A DNA stretch of 24,421 nt from JAGXTF01 sp038317095 (GTDB taxonomy: Bacteria; Bacteroidota; Bacteroidia; NS11-12g; UBA955), in assembly GCA_038317095.1 (NCBI GenBank), contig JBBQBB010000053.1, forward strand, positions 1 through 24,421, read 5' to 3'. The stretch's first letter is position 1. Each line of letters opens with the position of its first letter. The translations under genes and the position numbers were made by a program. The notes beneath the pieces were generated by a model. That model worked only from the letters and a program-made list of their open reading frames with translations, was not told where the DNA came from and searched no databases. Of this stretch, positions 24,406-24,421 are shown one piece after another.

Positions 24406-24421
24406 ATGAAAAATTCAAAAT
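24406..24421 (+). CDS. Possible start of a gene running off the window
   Basis: An ATG followed by AAA AAT TCA AAA (MKNSK) at the very end looks like a Bacteroidota gene start of the signal-peptide type (MKN...). It is preceded by ATATTTG at 24393-24399. Only five codons are visible, so this is weak. Confidence 0.3.

Larger units (their letters stand above)
23851..24421. other. Long intergenic region, noncoding apart from mini-ORFs
   Basis: These 570 nt hold no recognisable gene. Visible items are: a TGTGGATAA DnaA box (23935-23943), a G9 tract (23953-23961), a promoter (23962-23993), a second DnaA box TTATGCACA (24166-24174), two mini-ORFs beginning ATGAAAAAAC (24097-24222, 41 codons; 24240-24323, 27 codons) with no recognisable product, the perfect palindrome GCCTGGCCAGGC (24284-24295) followed by a T tract, and an inverted repeat TTCACA-N5-TGTGAA (24308-24324). 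Confidence 0.6.

Noticed and set aside
1..24421. CRISPR array, tRNA or rRNA genes
   Set aside because: No regularly spaced direct repeats, cloverleaf-like segments or rRNA-like conserved stretches were recognised; tRNA detection by eye is imperfect.

Overview
The window is an AT-rich stretch of a Bacteroidota chromosome. The evidence is: three proteins with type IX secretion sorting domains (one type B gliding-motility CTD in a broken gene, two type A CTDs), a lipidated TamL-like Omp85 protein, Bacteroidota-type promoters (TTG, 19-21 nt, TAnnTTTG), almost no Shine-Dalgarno sequences, and DUF4175 and MJ1477/TM1410 family proteins. I cannot narrow it to an order. No rRNA, tRNA or CRISPR array was seen.

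Layout. 1-1386: the 3' end of an IS630-type transposase, then the remnant of a PKD-repeat T9SS protein carrying an IS-side 5' truncation, an in-frame TAG and a one-base frameshift. 1550-5949: divergent housekeeping genes dnaB (-) and clpC (+), with a strong clpC promoter and a good terminator after clpC. 6025-7963: a polytopic membrane protein possibly coupled to an unrecognised Cys-rich secreted protein. 7967-11757 (-): an envelope operon of TamL-like lipoprotein, M48 lipoprotein protease and NlpC/P60 peptidase. 11781-12515 (+): a SpoU/TrmH rRNA methyltransferase whose start is almost back to back with tamL. 12587-14149 (+): a delta-60-repeat T9SS cargo protein starting with TTG. 14256-18085 (+): a DUF4175 membrane/coiled-coil giant and a DCC-family thiol oxidoreductase. 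18134-23850 (-): a compact run of five genes, namely a GNAT acetyltransferase, a GH114/TM1410-family lipoprotein, a membrane transglutaminase-like protein, an unrecognised protein with an embedded GNAT-like domain, and a PQQ-type glucose/sorbosone dehydrogenase with a T9SS tail. 23851-24421: a long noncoding region with a promoter, a G9 tract, two consensus DnaA boxes and mini-ORFs, ending in a possible new gene start.

The most interesting observation is the lipoprotein at 22363-23316. The conserved blocks of the GH114/TM1410 TIM barrel are all present, but the half that is normally C-terminal comes first and the half that is normally N-terminal comes last. The protein therefore looks like a natural circular permutation. 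Its gene overlaps that of a membrane-anchored transglutaminase-like enzyme by 8 nt, within a tightly packed operon acting at the cell surface. I know of no described function for this gene set. The family order used in this argument comes from memory and must be checked by an HMM alignment or a structure model.
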